Below, piece after piece: positions 6,784-16,168 of a DNA stretch of 64,000 bases. The position numbers and the translations under genes were made by a program. How positions within the stretch are numbered: position 1 is the stretch's first letter; each line of letters opens with the position of its first letter. The notes under the pieces are model-generated. The model did not search any database. It was not told the origin of the DNA and worked only from the letters and a program-made list of their open reading frames with translations. The stretch comes from Fibrella aquatilis (lineage in GTDB: Bacteria; Bacteroidota; Bacteroidia; Cytophagales; Spirosomataceae): the NCBI RefSeq assembly GCF_017353255.1, contig NZ_JAFMYU010000006.1:62001-126000 (forward strand), in the 5' to 3' direction.

Positions 6784-9700
6784 ATGAAGAAACGCTTACT
6801 CATTCGGACCGTCTCTGCCGGGTTGCTGACGGCCTGCCTACTGGGGCTGTTGCCCACCGGCAATAAGGCCCTGGGGCACTCGCCTACCCATTTCGTTCAG
6901 GACCGCACCGTGACGGGTACGGTACGGTCAACGGAAGACAACAACACGCTGCCGGGTGTAAACGTGGCCGTGAAAGGCACCACCCGTGGCACCACCACCG
7001 ACGCCGAAGGCAACTTCCGCATCAGCGTTCCCGACGACAAAGCCATTCTGGTGTTTTCATCGGTAGGGTTCAACGCACAGGAAATCGTGATTGGCAACCG
7101 CGAGTCGGTCAACATTCGCCTGGAGGCCGATTTGAAGAACCTCAACGAAGTGGTTGTGGTGGGGTATGGTACCCAGAAGAAGAGTCAGCTCACGGGGGCC
7201 ATCTCGTCGGTGTCGTCCAAGCAGATTACCGAAATGCCCATCACTAACCTCGGTCAGGCGCTACAGGGCCGCGTGGCGGGGGTCGACGTGGCGCAGTCGG
7301 GTAGCAAGCCCGGCACCGTACCCAAGATCCTGATCCGGGGGCGGCGGTCGTTCAACGCAGGCAATGACCCGCTGTATGTGGTGGATGGTATTCCGCTGTC
7401 GGCGGGGTACGAAGACTTCAACCCCAACGACGTGGCCTCCATGGAAATCCTGAAAGATGCCACCTCAACGGCCATCTACGGTGCACGGGGTGCCAACGGT
7501 GTGGTCATCATCTCGACCAAACGGGGGGCCGTCAATGGCCGCACCACTGTCAACTACGACACGTACCTGGGCAGTACCGAAGCACTCGACAAAATCCATC
7601 TGTTTACCGGTGCCGAATTTGCCGAATACAAACGCGAATCGCGCCGCACGGTAGGTACCTACAAAAGTGCCGACGGTACCCCCGTACCCACGGGCGTGGC
7701 CGATGCCTTTGCCGACTCGAAACTGTTCGAACCAGTTGAGTTAGAGGGCATCGCTGCTGGTCGCAACACTGATTACCAGAGCATGATGTTGCGATCAGGT
7801 TTCCAGCAAAACCACTCGCTGGGCGTGCAGGGGGGCAATGATAAAACGCAGTTCTATATCTCAGGCGGCTTTTTCCAGGATAAGGGCATCATTCCGGGCC
7901 TGGACTACACGCGGGCGTCGTTCCGGGTCAATATTGACCACCAGATCAACAAAACGTTCCGAGTGGGTCTGTCATCCTATACGATGAACAGCATCCGTAA
8001 TGGAGCTAACCGGAACCCCTACGGTTTCACGATTTCGCAAAACCCGCTGGGCAAACCCTACGACGATCAGGGCAACCTTATTTTCTCGCCCACCAATGAT
8101 GCCCTGCTAACCAACCCCATGGCCGAACTGGTGCCGGGAGCGCAGGTAGACGAAACCAAGAAGTACCGGATTTTCAACAGCGTTTATGTAGAAGCCAACA
8201 TCCTCGATGGACTCAAATACCGTCTCAACGTGGGTCCCGACTTCACCATTGCCCGGGCCGGCCGTTTTGTGGGTGCGCAAACCAATGAGATCAAAGGCGG
8301 CAACCCTACGGCTTCGACAAACAGCCAATTTGGTTTCAACTACACCATTGAAAACATCCTGACCTACAATAAGGTGTTCAACGGGGTACACAACCTGGGC
8401 GTTACGGCGCTTCAGTCCATTCAGCGCGACAACTTCGAGGCAAGCGGTATTTCGGTGCAGGGTATCCCCGCCGAAACCCAGCAGTTCTACAACGTGGGCA
8501 ACGCCAGCCTGGTGCTGGGCGTGGGTAGCGGCCTGACGCAGTGGACGATCAACTCGTACATGGCCCGCGTCAACTACGACTACAAAGACAAGTACTTGTT
8601 GACGGCCACCATCCGTCGCGATGGGTCGAGCCGGTTTGGTGAAAACACCAAGTACGGTAACTTCCCCGGCCTGGCCCTGGCCTGGAACATCAGCAATGAA
8701 GACTTCCTGAAAAGCACCACCTGGCTCGATCAGTTGAAACTGCGCGTGAGCTACGGACAAACCGGCAACCAGGGGGTATCGCCCTACCAGACGCAGGGTC
8801 TGCTGAGCCGCACGGCCTATGCCTGGAACGCAACCCCTGCCTACGGCTATCGCCCCAACACCATTGGCAACCCCGATCTGAAGTGGGAAACCTCTACTAC
8901 CGGCAACTTCGGTGTTGATTTCTCGCTTTTCCGGGGCCGGGTAGCGGGTTCGCTGGAATTGTACCAGACCAATACCACCGACCTGCTGCTATCGGATCAG
9001 TTGCCCACCTCAACGGGCTTCAACGCCGTAACGCGTAACGTGGGCGAGACCCGCAACCGGGGTATCGAACTAAGCCTCTCGACGGTCAACGTCAACACCA
9101 ACAGCGGCTTCAAATGGTCAACGGACTTCACGTTCTACAAAAACTCGGAAGCCATCCTGTCGCTCTATAACGGGGCTATCGACGATCCGGGCAACCGCTG
9201 GTTTATTGGTCAGCCGCTGAACTCGTACTACGATTACAAGAAGGCGGGCATCTGGCAAACCAGCGAAGCCGACGCCGCCAAGTCGTTTGCCAGTTCGGTA
9301 GGGCAGATTAAAGTGCAGGACACCAACGGCGACGGTAAGATCACCGCCGACGACCGGGTGCTGATTGGCTCAGACATTCCGTCGTGGCAGGGAGGTATCA
9401 CCAACCGGTTCAACTACAAAGGCTTCGACCTGTCGTTCTTTATCTTCGCCCGCATTGGTCAGACCATCGTGAGCCGGTTCCACCAGAACAGCAACGCCCT
9501 GGCGGGTCGCTACGGGCAGATCAAGGTAGACTACTGGACGCCCAACAACCCCACCAACGAGTTCCCACGGCCCAACGTAAACCAGGAATTCCCGGTCTAC
9601 AACACGGCCATTATCTACTTCGACGGCTCGTTTGTGAAAGTGCGTAACATCAACTTCGGCTACACGTTCGCCCCCGCCCTGGCCCAGAAAATGGGGCTGC

Positions 9701-9861
9701 AATCGCTGCGGTTATTCACCAGCATTCAGCAGCCGTTTATCTTCTCGACCTACCGCACCAAGTACAACGGTGTCGATCCTGAGTCGTCAGATGGTAACGT
9801 CAATAACGACGTAACGCCCGCCACGCGGGTGACTACCTTCGGCTTAAACGTGCGCTTCTAA
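6784..9861 (+). CDS. SusC/RagA-family TonB-dependent outer-membrane transporter
   Basis: A 1025-residue outer-membrane transporter importing glycan fragments with SusD. Layout: signal sequence about 1-35; carboxypeptidase-like regulatory domain about 42-117 (VTGTVRSTEDNNTLPGVNV); TonB box EVVVVGYGT at 122-130; plug with GRVAGVDVAQSG and LYVVDGIPLS; then a long beta-barrel ending in the aromatic GLNVRF typical of Bam substrates. There is no STN domain before the regulatory domain, so signalling through an anti-sigma factor is unlikely. ATG 6784 (MKKRLLIRT) gives the signal peptide. The susD start is 36 bp after its stop. Substrate cannot be read from sequence; neighbours suggest uronic-acid and rhamnose-containing oligosaccharides. 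Confidence 0.95.
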   Translation: MKKRLLIRTVSAGLLTACLLGLLPTGNKALGHSPTHFVQDRTVTGTVRSTEDNNTLPGVNVAVKGTTRGTTTDAEGNFRISVPDDKAILVFSSVGFNAQEIVIGNRESVNIRLEADLKNLNEVVVVGYGTQKKSQLTGAISSVSSKQITEMPITNLGQALQGRVAGVDVAQSGSKPGTVPKILIRGRRSFNAGNDPLYVVDGIPLSAGYEDFNPNDVASMEILKDATSTAIYGARGANGVVIISTKRGAVNGRTTVNYDTYLGSTEALDKIHLFTGAEFAEYKRESRRTVGTYKSADGTPVPTGVADAFADSKLFEPVELEGIAAGRNTDYQSMMLRSGFQQNHSLGVQGGNDKTQFYISGGFFQDKGIIPGLDYTRASFRVNIDHQINKTFRVGLSSYTMNSIRNGANRNPYGFTISQNPLGKPYDDQGNLIFSPTNDALLTNPMAELVPGAQVDETKKYRIFNSVYVEANILDGLKYRLNVGPDFTIARAGRFVGAQTNEIKGGNPTASTNSQFGFNYTIENILTYNKVFNGVHNLGVTALQSIQRDNFEASGISVQGIPAETQQFYNVGNASLVLGVGSGLTQWTINSYMARVNYDYKDKYLLTATIRRDGSSRFGENTKYGNFPGLALAWNISNEDFLKSTTWLDQLKLRVSYGQTGNQGVSPYQTQGLLSRTAYAWNATPAYGYRPNTIGNPDLKWETSTTGNFGVDFSLFRGRVAGSLELYQTNTTDLLLSDQLPTSTGFNAVTRNVGETRNRGIELSLSTVNVNTNSGFKWSTDFTFYKNSEAILSLYNGAIDDPGNRWFIGQPLNSYYDYKKAGIWQTSEADAAKSFASSVGQIKVQDTNGDGKITADDRVLIGSDIPSWQGGITNRFNYKGFDLSFFIFARIGQTIVSRFHQNSNALAGRYGQIKVDYWTPNNPTNEFPRPNVNQEFPVYNTAIIYFDGSFVKVRNINFGYTFAPALAQKMGLQSLRLFTSIQQPFIFSTYRTKYNGVDPESSDGNVNNDVTPATRVTTFGLNVRF

Positions 9862-9897
9862 CCACCTGACAAACAGATCTTTTATTGCCTTTATATC

Positions 9898-11574
9898 ATG
9901 AAAAATAGTCTCTCTATCAAACCCTTGAAAGTGCTGGCACTGGCAGCTTTTATGCTGACGGGACAGTCGTGTAAGGACGTGCTGGACGAAGTGGTGGTGT
10001 CGAATATCGGCAACAACTACATCAACACCACGGCGGGTTTCAACGACGCCGTGAAAGCGGCTTACTCCTCATTGCGGTCATTCTACGGCACTGAGCGCGG
10101 CCTGACCATGTCTGAATACGGCACCGACCTCTACACCACCGGGGCCGACGGCAGCTTCAAAGGCTTTCACTTCTACGATTCGCAACTGATTGGCACGGTG
10201 AGCATCATCCAGGAAGTCTGGGATGAACTCTACCGGGGCATCAATACCTGCAACGCCATCATTGACCGGGCACCCGCCGTGACGGGCCTGACCGACGCCG
10301 TGAAGAAGCAGCGCGTAGCCGAGGCTAAGTTTCTGCGAGCGCACTACTATTTCCTGCTGTTGCAGGAGTTTGGTGGCGTTGACCTGCGCCTGACCGAGAC
10401 GCTGGCCCCCACCAAAACCACCACGCGGGCATCGGAAGTCGATATGTACAAGGCCATCATTGCCGACCTGGAGGCCACCCTGCCCGACCTGGAGAACAAA
10501 GCCAAAGCCACAGACTACGGCCGGGCTACCAAAGCCGCCTCGGAACACCTGCTGGCACGGGTATACCTGACCAAAGCCACATCAAGCGCCAAAGCCGCCG
10601 ACGATTATGCCAAGGCAGAGACCTACGCCAAAAACGTAATCAACAACTACGGCTTCAAACTCCTGCCCGACTTTGCCAGCGTGTTTGCGCAGGGGGCTGG
10701 TGAGATCAACGACGAAGTAGTGTTCGCCGTGCAGTATACGTCCGACCCCCTCACCAACGCCGATGGTAACTCGCTACACCTGTATTTCGGGATGCAGTAT
10801 GACGTGCAGGCGGGTATGCAACGGGACATTTTCTACGGTCGTCCGTTCAAGCGGCTGCGCCCCACCACCTACCTGACCGAGACCGTGTTTAAAGAGCGGG
10901 TGAATGATTCGCGCTACAAAAAGTCGTTCCGCGACACCTGGCTCTCAAACCTGCCGGGTACCTACAATACAGCCTTTGATGCCTCGAAAGCAAAGGTGAC
11001 GTTCAAAAGCGGCGACACAACCATCTTCATTCCCGGCTACGAAATGACCCTGGCCGAGCGGGCCAAGCGCCCCTACCAGGTGCTCGTGCCCAGCGCCTAC
11101 AGCGCGGCCCTGTTCCCCACGCTCCAGAAGTTTTTCGACCCCCTGCGGCCCGACAAGACTTACACCAACGGTAGCCGCGATTACCTGGCTTTCCGCCTGG
11201 CCGACACGCACTTAATGCTGGCCGAAGCCCAGATTCAACAGAACAAAACAGCCGAGGCTACCACCAACATCAACCTGATCCGTCGGCGGGCGGCATGGCC
11301 GGGCAAAGAGGCTGCCATGGAAGTAAAAGCCGCCGACGTGAACATGGACCTGCTGATGGAAGAACGCGCCCGCGAACTGGCCGGCGAACAAACCCGCTGG
11401 TTCGATCTGAAACGTTGGGGTAATCTGGTAGACCGGGTGAAAAAATACAACCCCGACGCCGCCAATACCATTAAAGCCATTCACAACCTGCGCCCCATTC
11501 CACAAACGCAGATAGACCGTAGTGCCAAAGCCGCCGACGGCAGCCCTGGCTTCCCACAAAATCCGGGGTATTAA
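9898..11574 (+). CDS. RagB/SusD-family surface glycan-binding lipoprotein
   Basis: A 558-residue outer-membrane lipoprotein that caps SusC and binds glycan. The lipobox TGQSC places the lipidated cysteine at residue 25. The N-terminal SusD-like domain (GFNDAVKAAYSSLRSFYG; NTCNAIIDRAP; AEAKFLRAHYYFLLLQEFGGV) and the C-terminal RagB/SusD domain (MEERARELAGEQTRWFDLKRWGNL and a PIPQTQID ending) are both clear. It follows susC by 36 bp and is followed by a palindrome before the first oxidoreductase gene. Confidence 0.95.
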   Translation: MKNSLSIKPLKVLALAAFMLTGQSCKDVLDEVVVSNIGNNYINTTAGFNDAVKAAYSSLRSFYGTERGLTMSEYGTDLYTTGADGSFKGFHFYDSQLIGTVSIIQEVWDELYRGINTCNAIIDRAPAVTGLTDAVKKQRVAEAKFLRAHYYFLLLQEFGGVDLRLTETLAPTKTTTRASEVDMYKAIIADLEATLPDLENKAKATDYGRATKAASEHLLARVYLTKATSSAKAADDYAKAETYAKNVINNYGFKLLPDFASVFAQGAGEINDEVVFAVQYTSDPLTNADGNSLHLYFGMQYDVQAGMQRDIFYGRPFKRLRPTTYLTETVFKERVNDSRYKKSFRDTWLSNLPGTYNTAFDASKAKVTFKSGDTTIFIPGYEMTLAERAKRPYQVLVPSAYSAALFPTLQKFFDPLRPDKTYTNGSRDYLAFRLADTHLMLAEAQIQQNKTAEATTNINLIRRRAAWPGKEAAMEVKAADVNMDLLMEERARELAGEQTRWFDLKRWGNLVDRVKKYNPDAANTIKAIHNLRPIPQTQIDRSAKAADGSPGFPQNPGY

Positions 11575-11687
11575 AAGGGAGTTCAAGGTTTAACGTTTAA
11601 AGTCTAAACGGTCCGCCGTTGCGGTTGCTTCGCCCATGTCTGACAGAGCAACGTTAGACTCTAAACGTTAAACCTTAAACCCCTTCT
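11575..11687. repeat. Intergenic palindrome, AACGTTTAAAGTCTAA word family
   Basis: Starts at the susD stop. Left arm holds AAGGTTTAACGTTTAAAGTCTAA, right arm the complement TTAGACTCTAAACGTTAAACC, with a GGTTGCTTCGC / AGAGCAACG core near the centre. Arms are imperfect. The same words build palindromes at 25904, 45356 and 52186, and a one-armed remnant is at about 58815-58840. Confidence 0.75.
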
Positions 11688-11724
11688 TTCCAGTAGAAGC
11701 TCCCTAATCATCGTTTATAACTTT

Positions 11725-13065
11725 ATGGAAAACCGCAGAGATTTTATCAAAAAAACAACGCTGGCCGGGCTGGGCATATCCATGCCGGGTGTCACGTTTT
11801 CGGCCAGTAGCTACGCCCGCATCATCGGGGCTAATGAGCGCGTTCGGGTGGGGGTCATTGGCTTTTCAGACCGGTTTCGGCAGTCGCTGGCACCGTCGTT
11901 TGCCAACCACGCCAAAGAACTCAACTTCGAGTTTGTGGCCGTGTCGGACCTCTGGGAACGTCGCCGCAACGAGGCCGAAGCCTTTTTAAAAGAGAAGGGC
12001 CTGGCCAGTTCGGGATTTGTGAAATGCCGCAATAACGACGAACTGCTCGACCGTAAAGATGTCGATGCGGTGATGATCTCGACCGCCGATTTCCAACATG
12101 CGCTGCATTGCGCCGCCGCCGTAGAATCGGGCCGGGACGTGTATGTGGAGAAGCCCTTCGCCGAGTCGCTGGAGGATGCCCGCAAAGCGCTGAAGGCCGT
12201 GACCAATTCCAAAAAAATTGTCCAGGTGGGTTCACAACGGCGGTCGGCTCCCAACTACCACGCCGCCAATGAATACATCAAGTCGGGCAAGTTCGGCGAC
12301 ATTTCGATGGTGGAAATGACGTGGAACGTGAATCAACCGGGCCGGTGGCGCAGACCCAAACTCGTGAGCGAAATCCGGCAGGAAGACATCGACTGGAAAC
12401 GTTTTTTGATGAACCGTCCCAACGTGGCCTGGGACCCGCGCAAGTACCTTGAATACCGGTTGTTCTACCCGTATTCGTCGGGCATTCCGGGGCAGTGGAT
12501 GTCGCACCAGATCGATACCGTACACTGGTTCAGCGGGTTAGATCACCCACGGAGCGTGGTGGCTAATGGCGGCGTGTACGTCTGGAAAGATGGCCGCGTG
12601 AACCCTGACACGTTTACGGCGGTATTTGACTACGGCCCCGACAATGACAAAGCCAAAGGATTCCAGGTGTTGTATTCGTCGCGGATGCACAACGATGCCG
12701 GTGGCGTGAAAGAATATTACTTCTCGAACGGCGGCATGATCAACCTTGACACCAACAAGATTTCGCCGGAAGGCGGACTGTCGGCAGGCTCGGCCAAAGA
12801 GATGGGTATGCAGGCAAATATGCTAGCCGAACAGTCGCTGGCCAACGCCGTGAAAATGTCGACGAGTGCCAACACCGGTGGTGACCCGATGACCTCACTC
12901 CACGTGCGTAACTGGATGGAGTGCGTGCGTAGTCGGCAGGAGCCAAACGCCCCGGCGCGGGTTGGTTTCAACCACTCGGTTGCCAACATCATGGCCACCA
13001 CGGCCCTGCACACGGGTAAGCGCGTAACCTGGGATTCGGTGAAGCAAGATATGGTTGTCAGCTAA
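11725..13065 (+). CDS. Exported Gfo/Idh/MocA-family oxidoreductase (first of three)
   Basis: A 446-residue NAD(P)-dependent sugar oxidoreductase-like protein with a twin-arginine leader (MENRRDFIKKTTLAG), so probably folded and exported by Tat. The N-terminal Rossmann part begins RVGVIGFSDR, where the usual GxGxxG loop is altered; the conserved catalytic-region lysine is K143 in VYVEKPFAES, and GSQRRS follows. The C-terminal domain includes WMSHQIDTVHW. In Bacteroidota such proteins often sit with GMC oxidoreductases, ThuA proteins and TIM-barrel isomerases, and some act on 3-keto sugars or as glycosidases. Here it lies between susD and the GMC gene; exact substrate unknown. Confidence 0.88.
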   Translation: MENRRDFIKKTTLAGLGISMPGVTFSASSYARIIGANERVRVGVIGFSDRFRQSLAPSFANHAKELNFEFVAVSDLWERRRNEAEAFLKEKGLASSGFVKCRNNDELLDRKDVDAVMISTADFQHALHCAAAVESGRDVYVEKPFAESLEDARKALKAVTNSKKIVQVGSQRRSAPNYHAANEYIKSGKFGDISMVEMTWNVNQPGRWRRPKLVSEIRQEDIDWKRFLMNRPNVAWDPRKYLEYRLFYPYSSGIPGQWMSHQIDTVHWFSGLDHPRSVVANGGVYVWKDGRVNPDTFTAVFDYGPDNDKAKGFQVLYSSRMHNDAGGVKEYYFSNGGMINLDTNKISPEGGLSAGSAKEMGMQANMLAEQSLANAVKMSTSANTGGDPMTSLHVRNWMECVRSRQEPNAPARVGFNHSVANIMATTALHTGKRVTWDSVKQDMVVS

Positions 13066-13089
13066 GTCAATACTCGCTTCTGTGTCAAG

Positions 13090-13134
13090 CTGCCCCGGTT
13101 TCTCCGCTTTGTCCAACGGGAGGAAACGGGGCAG
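13090..13134. repeat. GC-rich inverted repeat between Gfo/Idh and GMC genes
   Basis: CTGCCCCGGTTTCTCC (13090-13105) and GGAGGAAACGGGGCAG (13119-13134) form an imperfect stem with a 13-nt loop in the 141-bp intergenic gap. No T-run follows. It may be a weak terminator or processing signal separating susCD plus Gfo from the GMC/uxuA block. Confidence 0.55.
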
Positions 13135-13206
13135 TCTGATGTAGCCCTAATGCACTGAATTAATTGTCTCATTTTCTGCGTTTTCCCGATAAATAGATCA
13201 ACGTAT

Positions 13207-14910
13207 ATGAATGTGATTGGTAAAGCGACAGCGGCCAATACGTTCGATGCCATCGTGGTGGGGTCGGGCATAACGGGCGGCTGGGCGGCGAAAGAACTGA
13301 CGCAGAAAGGCCTGCGTACGCTGGTGCTGGAACGGGGCCGAAACGTAGAACACGTAACCGACTACCCTACTGCGCTCTGGAACCCCTGGGAAGTTCCGTA
13401 CCGGGGTCGCGACACCCGCGACCGTGTGGCCGAATACCCCGTGCAGAGCCAGAACTACGCCTTCAGCGACGCTACGAAGCACTTTTATGTCAAAGATGTT
13501 GACCACCCCTACACCCAACAATCGCCGTTCTGGTGGATTCGCGGGTATCAGGTGGGCGGTAAATCGCTGATCTGGGGGCGGCAAACCTACCGCTGGAGTG
13601 ACCTCGATTTTACGGCCAACGCCCGCGACGGGCACGGCGTCGACTGGCCCATTCGCTACGCTGATCTGGCTCCGTGGTATAGCTACGTCGAGAAATACGT
13701 GGGTATCAGCGGACAGGCCGAGCACATTCCGCACTTGCCCGACTCCGAATTTTTGCCACCATTCGCGATGAACTGCGTGGAAAAAATGGTGAAGGGCAAA
13801 ATCGAAAAGCAGTTTCCGGGTCGGCGTATGAGTATCAGCCGCGTGGCGCACCTCACAGTGCAGCACCGGGGCCGGGGCCTGTGTCAGGCGCGAAGCCTGT
13901 GCGAACGGGGATGCCCGTTTGGTGGCTATTTCAGCAGCGTCTCAAGCACTATCCCCGACGCCCGCGCCACCGGCAGATTAACCCTGAAACCCGAATCAGT
14001 GGTGGTGGAAGTCCTCTATGACGCTCAAAGGCAACGCGCTACCGGGGTACGTGTGCTGGACGTAGCCACGAACAAAACAACCGATTATTTTGCCCAAATC
14101 ATCTTTCTCAACGGCGGCACCCTCAACACCACTGGCCTGCTGATGCGCTCGGTCTCGAACCGGTTTCCGAACGGATTGGGCAACGACAGCGACACCCTGG
14201 GCCGGTATCTGATGGACCACCAGAAGAACATCGGCGCGTCGGCTTCGGTAGAGGGTTTCGAGGATTCGTATTACTACGGTCGGCGACCGGCGCAGGTGAT
14301 GATTCCGCGGTTCCGCAATATCTCGCCCGAAACCCAACGGACAGACTACGTGCGGGGCTTTATGACCTACGGCGGTGCATCACGGGCGGGTTGGCAGCAG
14401 GTGCTTCAACAACCCGGCTTCGGTGCCGAACTGAAAGTCGCCGCCACCCATCCCGGCCCCTGGCGGATGCAGCTAAGCACCTACGGCGAGTGCCTGCCTT
14501 ATGCCGACAACCGGGTAACACTGAACCACAACGTGCTGGATGTGAACGGTTTGCCGACCCTGAATATTGACGCAAAATTCCGCGAGAATGAAATCGCCAT
14601 GCGCAAAGACATGGGTGCGTCGGCGGTGGAGATGCTGGAAACAATAGGTCTGAAAAACGTGAAGCAAACAGAAGACCATAACGTACCTGGCTTCTCGGTG
14701 CACGAAATGGGCACCGCCCGCATGGGACGCGACCCCAAAACATCGATGCTCAACGCGCATAACCAACTCCATGCCGTGAAGAATGTGTTTGTCACCGACG
14801 GCTCGGCGATGGCCTCAACGGCCTGCCAGAATCCGTCGCTAACCTACATGGCGCTGACCGCCCGCGCGGCCAACTTTGCCGTAACTGAATTGAAAAAGAA
14901 AAACCTCTAA
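13207..14910 (+). CDS. GMC-family FAD oxidoreductase
   Basis: A 567-residue glucose-methanol-choline family flavoenzyme. The FAD-binding motif is IVVGSGITGGWAAKEL (residues 16-31), the substrate region includes YQVGGKSLIWGRQTYRW, and the C-terminal domain has the catalytic H499 in VHEMGTARMG and the NPSLT motif starting at N542. Bacteroidota relatives oxidise sugars, often to 3-keto forms, and usually pair with a small 'gluconate 2-dehydrogenase subunit 3' that supplies the Tat signal. No such subunit is in the window and this protein has no signal peptide, so it may be cytoplasmic or use a distant partner. uxuA follows after 4 bp, so the two are almost certainly co-transcribed. Confidence 0.9.
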   Translation: MNVIGKATAANTFDAIVVGSGITGGWAAKELTQKGLRTLVLERGRNVEHVTDYPTALWNPWEVPYRGRDTRDRVAEYPVQSQNYAFSDATKHFYVKDVDHPYTQQSPFWWIRGYQVGGKSLIWGRQTYRWSDLDFTANARDGHGVDWPIRYADLAPWYSYVEKYVGISGQAEHIPHLPDSEFLPPFAMNCVEKMVKGKIEKQFPGRRMSISRVAHLTVQHRGRGLCQARSLCERGCPFGGYFSSVSSTIPDARATGRLTLKPESVVVEVLYDAQRQRATGVRVLDVATNKTTDYFAQIIFLNGGTLNTTGLLMRSVSNRFPNGLGNDSDTLGRYLMDHQKNIGASASVEGFEDSYYYGRRPAQVMIPRFRNISPETQRTDYVRGFMTYGGASRAGWQQVLQQPGFGAELKVAATHPGPWRMQLSTYGECLPYADNRVTLNHNVLDVNGLPTLNIDAKFRENEIAMRKDMGASAVEMLETIGLKNVKQTEDHNVPGFSVHEMGTARMGRDPKTSMLNAHNQLHAVKNVFVTDGSAMASTACQNPSLTYMALTARAANFAVTELKKKNL

Positions 14911-14914
14911 TACC

Positions 14915-16168
14915 TTGACTACCAATCTTCTCCATACCATGCGCTGGTTTGGCCCCAATGACCCGGTGTCGCTGATGGACATCCGGCAGGCGGGCTGCAC
15001 CGGCATCGTTACCGCCCTTCACCAACTAGCCGTGGGCACTGTCTGGCCCGTGGAAGCCATTCAGGAACGCATCGGCCTGATTGAACAGGACAACCAAACC
15101 CATACGCCGCTGCACTGGTCGGTGGTGGAAAGTTTGCCCGTTCACGAAGACATAAAAAAAGGCAAGCCTTCACGCGACGGGTACATTCAAAACTACCAGC
15201 AGTCGCTACGAAATCTGGCGGCCTGTGGTGTGAAAACGGTTTGCTACAACTTCATGCCCGTGCTCGACTGGTCACGAACGGACCTCAGCTATCAGATGCC
15301 CGACGGCTCACGGGCGCTGCGGTTTGTGTGGGAAGACTTTGCCCTTTTCGACCTCTGCATCCTGAAACGCCCCGGTGCCGAAGCTGATTACGACGCCGAC
15401 GTAGCCAACGCAGCTCGTCAGCAATTCGCCCAATTTTCGCCCGAAGCTATTACCCATCTGACTGATACTGTGCTGCTTGGCTTGCCCGGTTCGGAAGAGA
15501 GTTTTACGCTGAGCGGCTTTCAGGACTACCTGAATGAGTACGTCGAGGTAGATGATGCCCGGCTTCGCGAAAACCTGTATTACTTCATCCGGGCGGTGGC
15601 TCCCGTCGCGCAGGAAGTAGGCATCAACCTCTGTATCCACCCCGACGACCCGCCAATGCCCCTACTGGGACTGCCCCGCGTGCTCAGCACCGAAGCCGAC
15701 ATTGCTCAACTGATGGCTGCCTACGACCACCCGGCCAACGGCCTCACGTTTTGCACCGGTTCGCTGGGTGTGCGCGCTGACAATGACCTGCCCGCCATCA
15801 TCCGCCGTTTCGGAAATCGCATTCATTTTCTGCACCTGCGGTCTACCAAACGCGAAGACAATCCGCGCAATTTCCACGAAGCCGACCACCTGGCTGGCGA
15901 CGTGGATATGTATGCCGTACTCCGCGAAATCGTGCTGGAACAACGCCGTCGTCTGGAAGCGGGTGAAGGTGAACCATCTATACCAATGCGCCCCGACCAC
16001 GGCCACCAGATGCTGAGCGACCTACAAAATTCTGCCCGATCCTACCCCGGCTACTCCGCCATTGGTCGCCTCCGTGGCCTGGCCGAATTGCGGGGGTTAG
16101 AACTGGGCATTAAGCGATCATTACCCCACCCTCATGGCCACAAACCTAATCTTTTCCCTCGAAAATAA
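14915..16168 (+). CDS. uxuA: Mannonate dehydratase
   Basis: A 417-residue TIM-barrel dehydratase turning D-mannonate into 2-keto-3-deoxygluconate. Family features are clear: MRWFGPNDPVSLMDIRQAGCTGIVTALH at the N-terminus, NFMPVLDWSRTDLSY, the metal-ligand region NLCIHPDDPP, GLTFCTGSLG, HLRSTKREDNPRNFHEADHLAGDVDM, and MRPDHGH. The chosen start is TTG 14915, 4 bp after the GMC stop; ATG 14939 (MRWFGPND) is the alternative and would lose only eight residues. The 3' end overlaps the next gene by 35 bp, showing tight coupling with the SDR that makes its substrate. Confidence 0.93.
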   Translation: MTTNLLHTMRWFGPNDPVSLMDIRQAGCTGIVTALHQLAVGTVWPVEAIQERIGLIEQDNQTHTPLHWSVVESLPVHEDIKKGKPSRDGYIQNYQQSLRNLAACGVKTVCYNFMPVLDWSRTDLSYQMPDGSRALRFVWEDFALFDLCILKRPGAEADYDADVANAARQQFAQFSPEAITHLTDTVLLGLPGSEESFTLSGFQDYLNEYVEVDDARLRENLYYFIRAVAPVAQEVGINLCIHPDDPPMPLLGLPRVLSTEADIAQLMAAYDHPANGLTFCTGSLGVRADNDLPAIIRRFGNRIHFLHLRSTKREDNPRNFHEADHLAGDVDMYAVLREIVLEQRRRLEAGEGEPSIPMRPDHGHQMLSDLQNSARSYPGYSAIGRLRGLAELRGLELGIKRSLPHPHGHKPNLFPRK

